Shown one piece after another: positions 42,700 to 55,405 of a DNA stretch of 64,000 nt. The position numbers were made by a program, and so were the translations under genes. Each line of letters begins with the position of its first letter. The stretch's first letter is position 1. The notes below the pieces were generated by a model that worked only from the letters and a program-made list of their open reading frames with translations, did no database searches and had not been told where the DNA came from. This stretch comes from Metellina segmentata (taxonomy: Eukaryota; Arthropoda; Arachnida; Araneae; Tetragnathidae): NCBI GenBank assembly GCA_947359465.1, contig OX375872.1:9742137-9806136 (forward strand), given 5' to 3'.

Positions 42700-43500
42700 A
42701 GAAAGGAAGACACGGATTATAAAAAAATAGAGCTTATGTAAACTTCTTCATACTTAGTGAAATTTATATCAGCTAAATATTCGTCTAAAGTAGTGAAGTG
42801 TGGTTATATATATAGTTTTTTTAAAAGAAAATACCCTAAAATTCTAACTTTTCTAACTATGAAATCATACTACATAGATATAAAGACTGAGTGTTTATTG
42901 ACCCTGGAACAGTACTTCGTATGTCTCTTGTTTCTTTTCTCACTTTAATCGAATTGTATTGGCTCAGTTTGTCTATATTTGATAGGTTTCCACAACCGTT
43001 TCTTGTCTTCATTTTTCTTCCGAAATATGAAAAAGTTTCTTGGGGACCATTCGATTTTAAAATTTACCAAAAACGATTTTTTAATTTTAGCGTTAACAAT
43101 GAATTGATTTCAAACTCTAATAACAAAAAAAATTCCAATTCAGACAGTTTTAAAGGAGTTATAATGTACAGCATAAAACATAATAGATAAGTACAGTAAA
43201 TACTGCAAAAAAACGCGTTTTTCTCCTAATGAGTTTTTTTGACACCTTTCCAACTTTGAACTGTTCCCTGCGATTTAGGTTTTACGTGATTTCCTTGAAA
43301 TTGTTCTAGGATAATACTTACAACCTTTTGTATATATATCTAAGTGCAAAAGGAGAAATTTATCATGCTCCATATTTTGAAATTTTGGTTTGAATTGTTG
43401 CTTTTCCTATGCATTTTTTAAAAAAGTTTGGATGTTTTAGTACAATTTCTTTGTCTTTGTTTTACAATTGAGTGACATACTTAAAAATGCAATTATTTGG

Positions 43501-43502
<2 letters not shown>
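42700..43502. other. AT-rich stretch without recognised features
   Basis: Short frames only; no gene or element ends seen. Confidence 0.35.

Positions 43503-43534
<32 letters not shown>
43503..43534. repeat. (AT)n microsatellite
   Basis: About 30 bp of AT dinucleotide directly before the 261-bp tandem array. Confidence 0.9.
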
Positions 43535-43535
<1 letters not shown>

Positions 43536-43550
43536 AACGATTATCTGAAT

Positions 43551-44333
43551 TGAAATATTGACAACCATTTAAAACTAATCGAATGGGACGTATCAGTTTT
43601 TGCTAATTTATCAAAAAACATGACCATGTATGATGTAATAACTTCCGAACATAGTATTTTTTAACCCAACCTTATACACATAGGCTTTTTAGTACAAAGC
43701 AGTGTCTCAGTATAAGTTTTAAAACTATCGGACAATAATTTCAAAAGTTTGTTTTGATTCACTGTCCCCTTAAACTTTCCTAAATAGAAATCCTTTTATC
43801 ACATTAACCATTGAAATATTGACAACCATTTAAAACTAATCGAATGGGACGTATCAGTTTTTGCTAATTTATCAAAAAACATGACCATGTATGATGTAAT
43901 ACCTTCCGAACATAGTATTTTTTAACCCAACCTTATACACATAGGCTTTTTAGTACAAAGCAGTGTCTCAGTATAAGTTTTAAAACTATCGGACAATAAT
44001 TTCAAAAGTTTGTTTTGATTCACTGTCCCCTTAAACTTTCCTAAATAGAAATCCTTTTATCACATTAACCATTGAAATATTGACAACCATTTAAAACTAA
44101 TCGAATGGGACGTATCAGTTTTTGCTAATTTATCAAAAAACATGACCATGTATGATGTAATAACTTCCGAACATAGTATTTTTTAACCCAACCTTATACA
44201 CATAGGCTTTTTAGTACAAAGCAGTGTCTCAGTATAAGTTTTAAAACTATCGGACAATAATTTCAAAAGTTTGTTTTGATTCACTGTCCCCTTAAACTTT
44301 CCTAAATAGAAATCCTTTTATCACATTAACCAT
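43551..44333 (+). repeat. Tandem array, 3 x 261 bp
   Basis: Units begin TGAAATATTGACAACC at 43551, 43812 and 44073. They are almost identical (one visible difference, AATAACTTCC versus AATACCTTCC), so the array is young. No coding frame. Confidence 0.9.
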
Positions 44334-45353
44334 GAAAACAATAAAAAAAAAATGACAGAGGAATCGTTAATTTTGATGCAACATTTTCTTTTCTGATGTT
44401 TATTGAATATTATACCTCGCGTCCAAAACTGCTATTCGGTTTCTTCTCGCAAATATGAGTAGGATGATCCAAATAGACATTTCTTGCAACTATTGTCGTA
44501 TCAATTGAACTCTAAAGTTGGATCTTATAACGCGGAACATAGCACCTTAAAACTAAATTTTCTAATTTTGATGTATTTTGGAAGTCTGAAATCTTATTAA
44601 AAAACCGCATTGAAAAATGTTCATTAGTTCGCTTGCAATTTTGATTTTTCCAACACCCAAGCTCGATTCGACCCATTTGAGTGCCAGTTTGAATATTTTT
44701 CTCGAAATGATAATTTTTGACAATGCGCGCACAATAAATTTTCAACTGCTGAGCATAAACACATTCAAAATGAAATAAAAAAAGAAATAATAGGGTCTTG
44801 TTAATTTTTGGAGGAATATGAATACAAATGAAACAAATGTCAGGCACTTAAATTTACGTCATTCGCCATCTGGCTTCCCAATACTTTTGTACTCTGTTAC
44901 TCCAATTCCTAAGTGCAGTGCACCCTTGCAAGTGTTGAGCCGTCATAGGTTGTCTACTATTACATAAAATAGTCAGGAGAGTCAACAATATTACATTAAA
45001 ACAAATGTATAAAATATTCTGAAGTAAGAGGATCTTGTTGATTGTTTGAAAGAATATGAATGAAACAAATGTTAAGCACTTGACTACATCATTCGCCATC
45101 TGGCCTTCCCCCAACACTTCTGTTTTCTATTACTAATATTCCTAAGTGCAGTACACGTGTCTAAGTGTTGAGCCGTCATAGGTTATCTATTACATAAAAT
45201 GCAATCAGGAGAGTCAACAATGTTGCAATAAAATAAGTGTATAAAATATTCTGAAGTAAAGAAGTTTTGTTGATTTTTTTTGGAGAATATGAATGAAGCA
45301 AATTCCCGGCACTTTACTAAGGTCATTTGGCCCTTCCCAATACTTCTGTATTA

Positions 45354-46067
45354 CGAGGGAGTATCAATAATTAACGCACATAATATAAAAAATAATAATA
45401 ATAAAAGCAATTAATGACAATATCAAACAGAAATGATAGTATTACCCATTTATTACTTTTCCACATCATTTCCATGCATGTTGAGGCATTTTTCCAACGA
45501 TGGATCAGTTTGAAAATCCCGGTCTCATAGAACTCCGTCGACTGCGAGAAGAGCCACCTTCGCACGGCCCGTTTGAGTGCCGTCGTCAGAGTCAAACTTC
45601 TTACCGTCAAGGAACGTTATTATGGGTCTAAACAGATGAAAATCGAAGGGTGCCAGCTCCAGGCTGTATGGACGGTGCTAAAAAACTTCCCAACCGAAAC
45701 CGTGCACTTTTGCACGAACTAGGCGAGACACATGCGGACGAGCGATGTCGTGCAGCAGTCGAATGTGTTGATTTGTCGCACTGCGCTTTGAACACATAAA
45801 GAAGTTCCTTGACGGTAAGAAGTTTGACTCTGATGACGGCACTCAAAGGGGCCGTGCGAAGGTGGCTCTTCTCGCAGCTGACGGAGTTCTATGAGACCGG
45901 GATTTTCAAACTGATCCATCGTTGGGAAAAATGCCTCAACATGCATGGAAATTATGTGGAAAAGTAATAAATGGGGTAATACTTTAATTTCTGTTTCCTA
46001 TTGTCATTAATTGCTTTTATTGTTATTATTTTTTACATTATGTGTGTTACTTATTGATACTACCTCG
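45354..46067. mobile_element. mariner fold-back derivative, TA flanked
   Basis: The left arm (45354 to about 45616) and right arm (about 45803 to 46067) are inverted copies of each other. The ends read CGAGGGAGTATCAATAA and, on the other strand, CGAGGTAGTATCAATAAG, with TA on both sides (45352-45353, 46068-46069). Both arms encode the same transposase C-terminal segment, so one 3' end has been copied in inverse orientation over the 5' part. Confidence 0.8.
45371..45800 (-). pseudogene. mariner transposase C-terminal relic
   Basis: The minus strand shows a degraded catalytic block ('ARPHVSRLVRAK' pattern, then 'LAPFDFHLF') in the loop and RRWLFSQSTEFYETGIFKLI in the arm. The third-acid region is mutated and frames shift. 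The last 60 codons are present again, inverted, in the right arm. Confidence 0.65.
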
Positions 46068-46516
46068 TATATTATTAAAAATTTTAAGTGCACTCTGTGT
46101 CTTAAGTGTTGAGCCGTCATAGCTTGTCTACTAAAACATAAAATACAGTCCAGAGAGCCAACAATATTGCATTAAAATAAGTGTACATGCAGACCCAGTC
46201 ATGCCCAGTCAGGAAATGAAACTCCACAACTGAAGCCTTCCTTGAAGAATCTAGGGCGACGTCACTGGAGAAAAGAAGGTACTCCCAAGTAAAAGGAGGA
46301 AATAAAGGTTGTAGTTGGGGAAATGGAAATTGACAGACAGTCGACATGTTTGCCTCAAAGATAGAGACATCAATATTTCGATTTTTATTGACTATAAGAG
46401 TTGCAATCGTTTTTCTAGGGATGATCCTCCAGTGTTCCATTGCAACGTTCGATGGGATTTTGAGCCGTCTTGAAAAAGGCGTCTCTTGCTATAGTTAAGT
46501 AATGCCAAAAATAATA

Positions 46517-47802
46517 CAGTCAAACCTCGCAAACACGAATTTCATGGGATCGTAAAAATTTCGTATATCCGTAGTTCGTGTTATTCGAATTCGGAAAACA
46601 GCAGTGTTTCAACACTAAAATAAAATATTTATAAAATAAAATATATAAAATTTACAACACTTACTGCACAGTTCTTGGTTCACAGATAAATGGTATTCTA
46701 CACAAAGATTATACAGATGATTCTTGCACCGAAAATTCTTGCTCACAAATATTTCTTGACTAGATAATTTTTATTTTAAACTAATCTGTTTAGGATTTTT
46801 ATTTTTTTCGTGACATTCTTTAAGAAAATCAAGAATGCCGTGGTGTTTAATTGATCAGATGAATTTTCTCTGCCTAACAAAAAGTGGTGAGCAATTTCTA
46901 AACCAGCAGTTGTCTAACTATCCGGCGCCATTCATTAGAGACATTTGTTTGGATGGCAAAAGTTGGTCCCGTTTTTGGCGCTAGATGGCATCGCAAAACA
47001 GAAGTGCTGTCTACTTCACGCGAGTGAATTTCTTATGTTGTTTGAACGAAGGATAGGTATTTTAATTGACATCTCACTGGAGCAACACAACGGGTTATTG
47101 GTTCGGGATCAATCCCCAAGGGAAGATCCCAAGATAGCACTAGGTAATTTCGAACCACGGTCAGATGACGAGGCAACACCTGAGCTGACACCCTCCACGC
47201 CAACATGAAGTATTTGAAAAAAGGAATTTCAGCCAATAAAAAATTGTGTTATTAGGTTGCGCTTTAGCAATGTTGTCAAGCATTCCAAATGGTAGACAAT
47301 TTCAGAGAAGGCAAGACTCAAAAGAAGATGGATGTGCTGAGTAAGGTTAGAGTGTCGTTGACGATTGGCACAAGCTGGAAGTGGTTCAGAAAAATCAGTT
47401 CTTGAGCCAGAAATGTCGAAACGCGCGGGATGATGCAGCTACCGGAGATTAATAAATAGATTAAACTTAATTTTTAGTAAATGAAATCATTTTTCTTCAA
47501 TTTTTGTCAAAAGAAGAGGGACAAACTTTTGCATTAACCCAATATCTCCCCTAACTGAACGATAGAAGGAGTGGGAATGAAATCGTAGCGAGAAGAAAAC
47601 CTGTTGAAGGGGATGATGGATGAGTTGAAAAGTTTGCCTTTAAGTTTCGAAAATTTGTTTGTCTTAACCGGAGATGAGAGTAACTCGAATTCTTCTTAAA
47701 CGAATGTTAACATTATTTGAATTTATATTTGGATGGGGATTGAATTGAGTTCTTACTATCAATAATTCGTATGAAGCGAGTTCGTTCAATGAGGTTTGAC
47801 TG
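46517..47802. mobile_element. pogo/Tigger-like element, TA flanked
   Basis: The left end CAGTCAAACCTCGC and the right end (reverse complement CAGTCAAACCTCAT) are inverted repeats bordered by TA (46515-46516, 47803-47804). The 1286-bp interior has no intact gene and contains a SINE fragment at 47050-47207. Confidence 0.7.
47050..47207 (-). repeat. SINE fragment nested in the pogo-like element
   Basis: Tail and part of the body on the minus strand (plus-strand GGAGCAACACAACGGGTTAT and GGTCAGATGACGAGGCAACA). Confidence 0.65.
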
Positions 47803-47825
47803 TATCATTAAAAGACAACAGTATT

Positions 47826-47962
47826 AGGTAGGTATTTCAATTAACGGCGCGCTGGAGCAACACAACAGACATCGAATGTCCTCAGATCTTGCCCTTCGTG
47901 TTTTGATATCGTCAATAGCCCGTTGTGTTGATCCAGTGTGATGTTAATTAAAATACCTTCCT
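47826..47962. repeat. Two SINE tails in inverted orientation
   Basis: A minus-strand tail (47826-47870) faces a plus-strand tail (47890-47962); together they form a small inverted repeat. Confidence 0.55.
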
Positions 47963-48745
47963 TAAAGAGGCACGGTACATTAAAAAACATCGAATTTCCA
48001 ATGACGATGAATTTCGAAAGAGCACTGATTCTGCTTAAAAACAACAACATAAAAAAGTTACATCAGTTCATTCACAATTAAGATTTTTCGGACATCCCTA
48101 TTTCAGTTTTAACCCTTTCAGCTCAACTAGAATAGCAATTCTCAGAATAAGAACTGTCAACACTGCGCGCGTTGTAACTCGTAAAATATTAAACTAAGAT
48201 GCATACAATTCGGAATAAAGTATAATTATCATTAAAAATCCCATATAAAACCAAACGTTTTGTGCATAGGCAAGGGCTTCATTCAAAATTTGAATATATT
48301 AGAAGAGAAATTTTGCGAATAATAAACAGTGAAATATTAATTATTTCATGTTTTTGAGTGATATTTGTAATAAAGTTGAATTATTGTTACAGCTTCCAAA
48401 TAAAATCAAAATTTTGCGCTAAGGTAAGAGATTTATTAAAACATGTGTGTACATTATGAGAGAAATTTTGCTAAAAATCAATGTAGTGAAATATTAATTG
48501 ATTATTTCAGATTTTTATGTTGCTAAAGCAACATTTTGTGTTTAATTAAAAATATTAAGCACGGTTGCTCATTTGTCTTTATTTTAGTAGAAATTACAGG
48601 GGTTGACAACAAGCTGGCTGTGAGTTGTAAATATCCGACTGATAGATTTTAAATTAAAATAAAATTTATGTAAAGTAAAATAGAATACTATTTAATTGTA
48701 AAATATTACACTATAGATTTTCTGTATTGTGTAGCATAGAGTGTA

Positions 48746-49772
48746 CACCCGTCAAAAAAAAACCGACTCACCCGATCGCAATTGCACAATTTACATCGCA
48801 GAACAAAACGTAGGGTAGCAATCGATGGGGATGAATGTTTTCTACAAATATCAACATTTAAAATTTGTCTGTTTTGTCTAAAATGAAAAAATTCATTTTA
48901 AATTGGATGCTTTCTCCGATAATTTCAATACGAACCCCTATCTTTTATCACAAATTGGATTCGACACACAATTTCAGGCGGAAAGAAAAAAAAGTTCATC
49001 AATTTTATTGGATTTTTCACCGATTTGTAAGTGTTTGAAAATTAAATCTCTTAATGTTAAATTGGTGTTTCACGTTTTTTGTTATCTTTGCAACAAACAT
49101 TAAAAAATTTTTTTCATCCTTTGCTACCCAAAAACCCAAACATAATCTATAAACATTTTATTCAATCAACTAAATTTACTATTTTTTATTAATTATGAAA
49201 TTAATATTGATAAAAATTATGAATAGAAACATGGACAAATTTTGACACCATGTGATTCAACTGTTACTAAAACATCGGAATTAAAAATTCCAGCTCATTC
49301 AAATTGAAACAGAAATTTCTGCCAACAGATCCTGGGATTCAATCAAAATGGATTCTGACTTAGTCACCATTCTTAATGGACTTTATACCAAGGTGCTTGC
49401 AACAGGTCATTGACTGCGATGGCCACTACACGTCTTTATTAATATTTATAATGTGATTTAACTCCGAACATTTACACGCTCCCTCAATGATTTTTATGAA
49501 TTTTCTCGGTCAATTTTATGTTGTTTTACGTAATTTTTTCATCAAATTTGCCTGAAATTGTGTGTCGAATCCAAATTTGTGATAAAAGATGGGGGTTCGT
49601 ATTGAAATTATCAGAGAAAGCACCCCATTTAATATGAAGACGGCCCCTTAGACAAATTTTAAGTATTTATATTTGTAGAAAACATTAATCCCTATCGATT
49701 GCTACCTTCCGTTTTGTTCTGTGATGTAAATTGTGCAATTGCGATCGGGTGAGTCGTTTTTTTTGACGTGTG
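48746..49772. mobile_element. 1027-bp element with about 230-bp terminal inverted repeats
   Basis: The left arm (48746 to about 48980) recurs inverted at about 49545-49772, starting CACCCGTCAAAAAAAA on one side and CACACGTCAAAAAAAA on the other. TA flanks both sides (48744-48745, 49773-49774). The core between the arms is AT-rich and non-coding. The superfamily is not clear; TA suggests a Tc1/mariner relationship. Confidence 0.75.
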
Positions 49773-51362
49773 TACATAAACACTGCTCAAAGTTTTATTG
49801 TGATATACAGCAAATTTTATGAGATAGTTTACCAAACTTAGTCAAACTATTTTTACTCCTGAATCGAATACTTAAATTTATTGCACACCTCGCCTTAAAA
49901 TTTGCTTTTGCAGAAATTAGTTTCGATGGTAATTTTAATTAACGTCGTACTAGAGCAACACAACGGGAATTAGTTTGGAATCAATCTAAACTAGTATCTT
50001 CGCATTTATATCACTCCGTTTCCACTCTTCCAAAAAGCTCTGGATGTTTTGTGTGTGTATGCTTCGCAAACGTCGGTTGTCGGTTTGGAACAGAAACTTA
50101 AAAACTCACAAAACTGTTTTTATATGCATCTGTTGAAAGAATATTAGTTTTTAAGTCAAGAAATAAAATTTCGTTCATTTCTTAGCTACACACATATATT
50201 AATTATACATTTATATAAAATAAGCACGTTATATTTTAGGACATACTGAAAACAAGTAACTAAATAATGTGTTATTTAAATTATAAATAACGTAGTTTAA
50301 CATTATAGATAACGTAATTCTTTTCGTTTCATAACATTGAAAAACACCGACACCTAGTTTGAGAATAAGCGGGATAATTGACCTCAAAGTTATCTACATT
50401 TAAGAATTTCACTCATCACTGGCTAGGAATTTGATAATGCTTTTTATCTTCTTTTGGGAATAATTATTCGATTGAATAGAAATATTTTGAAAACTAAGCT
50501 TTAAGTGTTTGGGCATTTTCAAGCATTATTCGTGAATTTCACACAAAGTGGCATGTTAAGTCATTTTAAGGCCCTTTTTGTTATTCTTGAGCCATTATTT
50601 TGCAAATTTTGGGGTTTTAAAGGGAATTTTTGGATAAATATTTCCTTTAAAAAAAATAAAAAAATAAAAAAAAAACCATTTTCCACCAATAAAAAAAAAA
50701 AAAAAGAATGGGGCCCCCCTTGATAAATTTTCAAATGGCTAAAGGAATTAACGTAGCTTATTTCCCTGGAGTTTTAGTTGAAATGAAATGAAATGAAGCC
50801 TTTTGATCTTTATTGCCATATAGAATCTCCTTAGAAAATTTTTACGCTTTTTGTTCTGCTTTGCCCGATCATAGATTGATGAAATAAAAACTTTCAACTC
50901 ACGTTGCTAAAGATATTCAATCGAACGCTTATTTTAGTTTACATTTCAGTAAAATTCAAATTTTTAATTTGACGAAGAAATTTTTGAAAATTTAATCTGC
51001 ATTTGTATTTTTTCTCATATTGTACATATATTTTTATGTTCACAAAATAGACTTTTAGTAGTGAAATAGTTAAATTGTGTGTGTGTGTAATTTTGGAGTC
51101 TAAATTTTCATATAAAGAGGGAACGTTAAGATTTTTTGTTGTTTCACCCACTTCTTTTTACAAAATTCTGCCGAAAATATATATTTTTTGGATATTTTTT
51201 AATACAATATCGAAATATTTTAGTATTTTTTAAAATTTATGATAAATGTATTTTAAAGGTTATTTTCCTTCAAGTTTTGGGTCTTCAAACTTCTAGTCCT
51301 ACAAATTAAACTCAAGAATGCTGAGGATTTCGTAAAAAGTTTTCTGGTGTGCTCTTACTTAA
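49773..51362. other. AT-rich stretch with one SINE tail and a poly-A-rich run
   Basis: A SINE tail on the minus strand lies at 49928-49970. An A-rich run occupies 50,645-50,706, followed by a short (GAAAT)n at 50,780-50,798. No gene is seen. Confidence 0.45.
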
Positions 51363-51532
51363 TCCTAATGTTGGTTGTATCGACGAGGTAATTCGTCATC
51401 AGTAAAAAACTAACCAGATCTTGATCTCGTCATCATAAAAATAGGCAATATCTTTTTGACGAGATATCTCGTCATTAGCAAAATTGGTCCTATCTTGATG
51501 GACGAGATATCTCATCGAAACTACTTGGAGGT
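51363..51532 (+). mobile_element. piggyBac-type MITE, degraded right end
   Basis: TTAA (51359-51362) precedes the left end. The interior has GACGAGATATCTCGTCATTA and ATCTTGATGGACGAGATATC. The right end reads CTTGGAGGTAGTAA instead of GAGGGTTAA. Confidence 0.55.
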
Positions 51533-53243
51533 AGTAAGGTACAGCGGACTTTCAAAACAAACTTATACACTTCTATTCGATTGTTAGAAAAGTTTTGTTT
51601 GAAATTTGGCGAAAAAATATTAAGCTATTGTGGAATGGGTTCGAAGGTTTGGATAAGATTGATAATTAAGTTTTCAATGTATTGACATTATTTTATGCTA
51701 GCAAAATACCCAACCTTACATGGTTTTAATTGGTTTATATGAGATTGAAGAGATTATCAAAATTTATAATGACTTACGTTTTTCGTAGAATAAAATATTT
51801 TAACACCTTTCGTCATCTTTATAATTTCTACCACTTACTTTGGACACATATCCCACTCATACATATACATTAATGTAATACATTTCACACACATCGCACC
51901 CTTGCTGTATGACAAAGCTACAAAATGACGAAAGGTGACACTAAGGTTACTACTACTACAAAAGACGATTTTTAAAGAGATTTGGAATTCCCTTTTTTAA
52001 GTTCTTTTATGTTCAACTCAATCATAAGAACGACGATTTACGGCGAGTGTTCTCGCACACGTAGTCAACAAAACAATATTGTTTTACGTGTGGCACTCTT
52101 GTATCCGGCATGCGAAATTGTGAATTTTCGCAATCTTCCACTGTCATTATAACAAAGAATTTTTTAATGTTTGAAACGTTCTAGTTCGGATTTTTTAAAC
52201 ATTATTATTCTTTCAATAACGGCATTATTCTTTCAATAACAGCATTATTATTTCAATAATGGCATAATTACTCTTAAAGTTGCTTTATTCTGACTTACCT
52301 GCTACTTTAAATCGAATATTTGTGGTGGTGTTACGTGTGATGGAAAAGAAGCACAATTTATTAAAATAATAAATATTTAAAATAGAAAATAAAACAAAAC
52401 AGCGAAATAAAACAAAATAAAAGATGACGGTAAAAAGTTGTTCTAAAGATATTAATTTGTGATTCCTTTTAATCTCTTGATCTCGCAGTTGCCACAAGTT
52501 ATGACTAAAAAGTGCAAAAAATTTAGAAATGCGAAATTAATTCAGAGCGAAAGAAACACGAGTTTTCGCTTTGTTCCCGTTCTTTGAAAAATATCATCTG
52601 TCCGAAATATTCGGAAATCGTTTACATTGCGCAAAGAACAATAATAAGACTCGAAATAAATTAAGTATCAGAGCTGAAATTCCATAAAAAAAAATAATAA
52701 TTTTAGGAAACAAAACTGCTTTTTCAGCAGTACAGGTAAAGCATTCTAAGTAATCGTAAAACTCAATATATATTGTGCATTCCAATTTTTCCAAAACTAC
52801 CAAATTATGGATAATTTAAGTATACTTACTCTGGTGTTTTTACATGAAACTTATTTAAATATAACAATAAAGAAATGTTTTATATTGCATTCACTAAACT
52901 AATATATAATGTTTCAAATAAAGCATATTGCTATGAAATATCTGGAATATAATTCTTGTGAAGCTTGTACAAACACACAAATACAAAATCGAACATAGAA
53001 CGCAAAGACGGACAGACAGACTTTCTCAACCAATTTCACTCACTAAATGAAGATAAGTGCTCACTGTATGCAAATTTCCATGAAAATATTTTGAACCGTG
53101 TGGATGTGTATAGGGCATATACATACATACAGACAGACACCAAACGCAGAAGAGGCGGATTTGGCTTCAGAAGGGTCCAAAACGGATAGAAAACTTGAAA
53201 TGGGTCGAAAATATTCAATGTACAAACACTTCATTCTTATTTA
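51533..53243. other. AT-rich stretch with a short triplicated motif
   Basis: ATTATT-TTTCAATAA-GGCA-type units of about 21 bases repeat three times at 52,203-52,265. Nothing else is recognised. Confidence 0.4.
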
Positions 53244-54745
53244 CACTCATGTCCTTAAATTAAGGTTAATTCCAACTACGGCAAATAAAGGTTCAGAAAC
53301 AAAACAAACGTGACTTATTCATAAAGCCCATTTATTAAACAAAAGATAAAGAACATAAAAGATGGTGTATGTATGATACCATTCATAAAAACTACGATTT
53401 TTGCTCACTGGAGCAATTACAAAAAATATCGACCTTACAAAAATTTAACATGACATGTGACATGCTTGGTATGATGGTTAATACATTGTATGTCTCCCAG
53501 ACGATGAAATACAGTCCGTACAACACCTAGGCATGCTGAGGATCAAATTATCGAGCTGATCTTGGGAAAGATCACTCCACTCAGCAAGCAATGCTCTCCG
53601 AAGTTCCGGTACACATGTAGGAGGTGGTTGACGGGCTGCAACTCGTCGGCCAAGCATGTCCCACACATGCTCTATCGGATTCAAGTCAGGTGAGAATGCT
53701 GGCCATTCCATACGGGTGATATCCTCAGATTGAAGGCATTCGTTTTCAGTGTTTGCACGGTGAGGACGGGTGTTGTCATCCATAAACACAATTTCTGCGC
53801 CCATGGCACCCCTAAAAACGTACTCGTTGTTTCAGAATGATGTCCCGATAAATTTGGCCTCTCATGGTTCCGATTAGAACCAACCCCAAAACCAGTATCA
53901 TTCCGCCCCAAACGAGTAAACCTGCACCACCGTAACGGTGTCGTTCAATGATGTTGTCTTGGTGGTAGCGGGTACCTGGCGTTCTCCATATGAACGTCCA
54001 CCGTGAATCAGACTGTAAGCTAAACCTGGACTCGTCGAAAAACATCACACAATCCCACTGTGACAATGTCCACATTGCATGTTCTCTTCTCCAGGCCAAT
54101 CGCTGGCGACAGTGAGTTGCCGTGAGCGGAACACATCTGCCAGGCCTGCGAGCATATAGACCAACATGTCCCAAACATCTGTAAGCAGTTTGCCTTGAAA
54201 CTGTCATACCCGTGGCTGAAGATAGCTGACGAGAAAGATAGGATGCTGTGCTCCGTCTGCTTCTTTTTGCAGTTACTGCCAAATACCGGTCGTCATTCGG
54301 CGCTGTAATTCGGGGGTGACCAGTACTGTAACGTCTACTGACATTTCCGTCATTTTGAAATCGTTGCCAAAGCCTAGAGATGACACTTAGGGCGATTCCA
54401 AGTTCCACTGAAAGTTCCGTCTGAGTACGCCCACATTCCAGGCGGCCGATAATTCTACCACGTAAAAAATCATCGACATGCGTCCTCTGTGCCATAACTA
54501 TTCGGTTGTGGCACACAGCGGCTTACAGAAGACTTGTGAACAATTTTACTTCTTTGCTACCATTCCTTATATACACCTCTCTTACACTCTCGTCATTGTG
54601 ACGTACTATCGGCGTCATCTGATGGCTTCCTGTAATTTGGATAGTATTCTTGAACATGTGTGCGATAATTCTACAGGTGAAATTTCTACTTTAGAGTTCG
54701 ATTTCCGTGTGATTCTGAATTATCCTTAATTTATGGACATGAGTG
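53244..54745 (-). mobile_element. Tc1-family element, 1502 bp, complete ends
   Basis: Terminal inverted repeats start CACTCATGTCC and continue AAATTAAGG; TA flanks both sides (53242-53243, 54746-54747). Length is normal for a full Tc1-family copy. Confidence 0.88.
53478..54516 (-). pseudogene. Tc1 transposase (DD34E) with one frameshift
   Basis: The N-terminal frame (54516-53812) has helix-turn-helix segments around RGRIIGRLECGRTQTELSVE and the first catalytic Asp in MFFDESRF. The C-terminal frame (53804-53478) has the second Asp in FMDDNTRPHRA and the Glu in SPDLNPIEHVWD. A small deletion at about 53,812 shifts the frame between them. All three catalytic residues are encoded, so the copy died recently or is being decayed by a single lesion plus few substitutions. 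Confidence 0.85.
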
Positions 54746-55405
54746 TATATAGATAATGGCAAGTGTAGTACTCATTCGTAAATCGGAAACAATTTTACAC
54801 TAAAGCACCGAAATGTTTGTAACAACGCTTACGTTGAGCAACATTCAAAACAAATATTTCAGAACATTTCCATCTAAACAGCAGATTAGAAGGATTATCT
54901 AAAAAAAATGTTTAAAGAAATCTACACGAAACACAGGTATCGAAATCGGAGTCAAACGCGTTTACTTAGAAGACTGTATGGTAGGATGTGTTGACAATAC
55001 AAATACGTCCAAATGATCATAATTCTTTTTGCTACCTATTGTTTCATATCAATTAATATTCAAACTAAAAATAAAATAATCGATTTTGCTGATTTTGAAA
55101 TGCACTGTCCCCTTAAAGATTTGTTTAAGATGGAGGCCTGGAGGTTTTCTCTAAACTTGACAGAACAAAGAGAAAGATCTTATTTTTGTTTTAGGATCTT
55201 AAAGCTGTTATTTGAAATTAATCAGCATTCTACACACTGGTCGGCGGATCGGTTCACCGAAAACATTTTGAAAGTCTAGCGCGAGAGTCCGAAAATCTTG
55301 TCTGAGTATAACGGATTGTTTTCAGAGGCAATTTCACCTGGAATATTCCTCATTTATCCTATGAAGGATTTGCATGTTTTATACATCCCACATCACGTGA
55401 ATATA

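Larger units (their letters stand above)
44788..46200 (+). repeat. Degenerate tandem repeat of about 230 bp, interrupted by a mariner derivative
   Basis: Units share ATTCGCCATCTGG, CCTAAGTGCAGT, GTTGAGCCGTCATAGG and GAGAGTCAACAAT. The third unit is split at a TA by the element at 45354-46067 and continues from 46068. Confidence 0.7.

Noticed and set aside
43551..44333. CRISPR-like array
   Set aside because: Three 261-bp units without spacers in a eukaryotic context; it is an ordinary tandem repeat.
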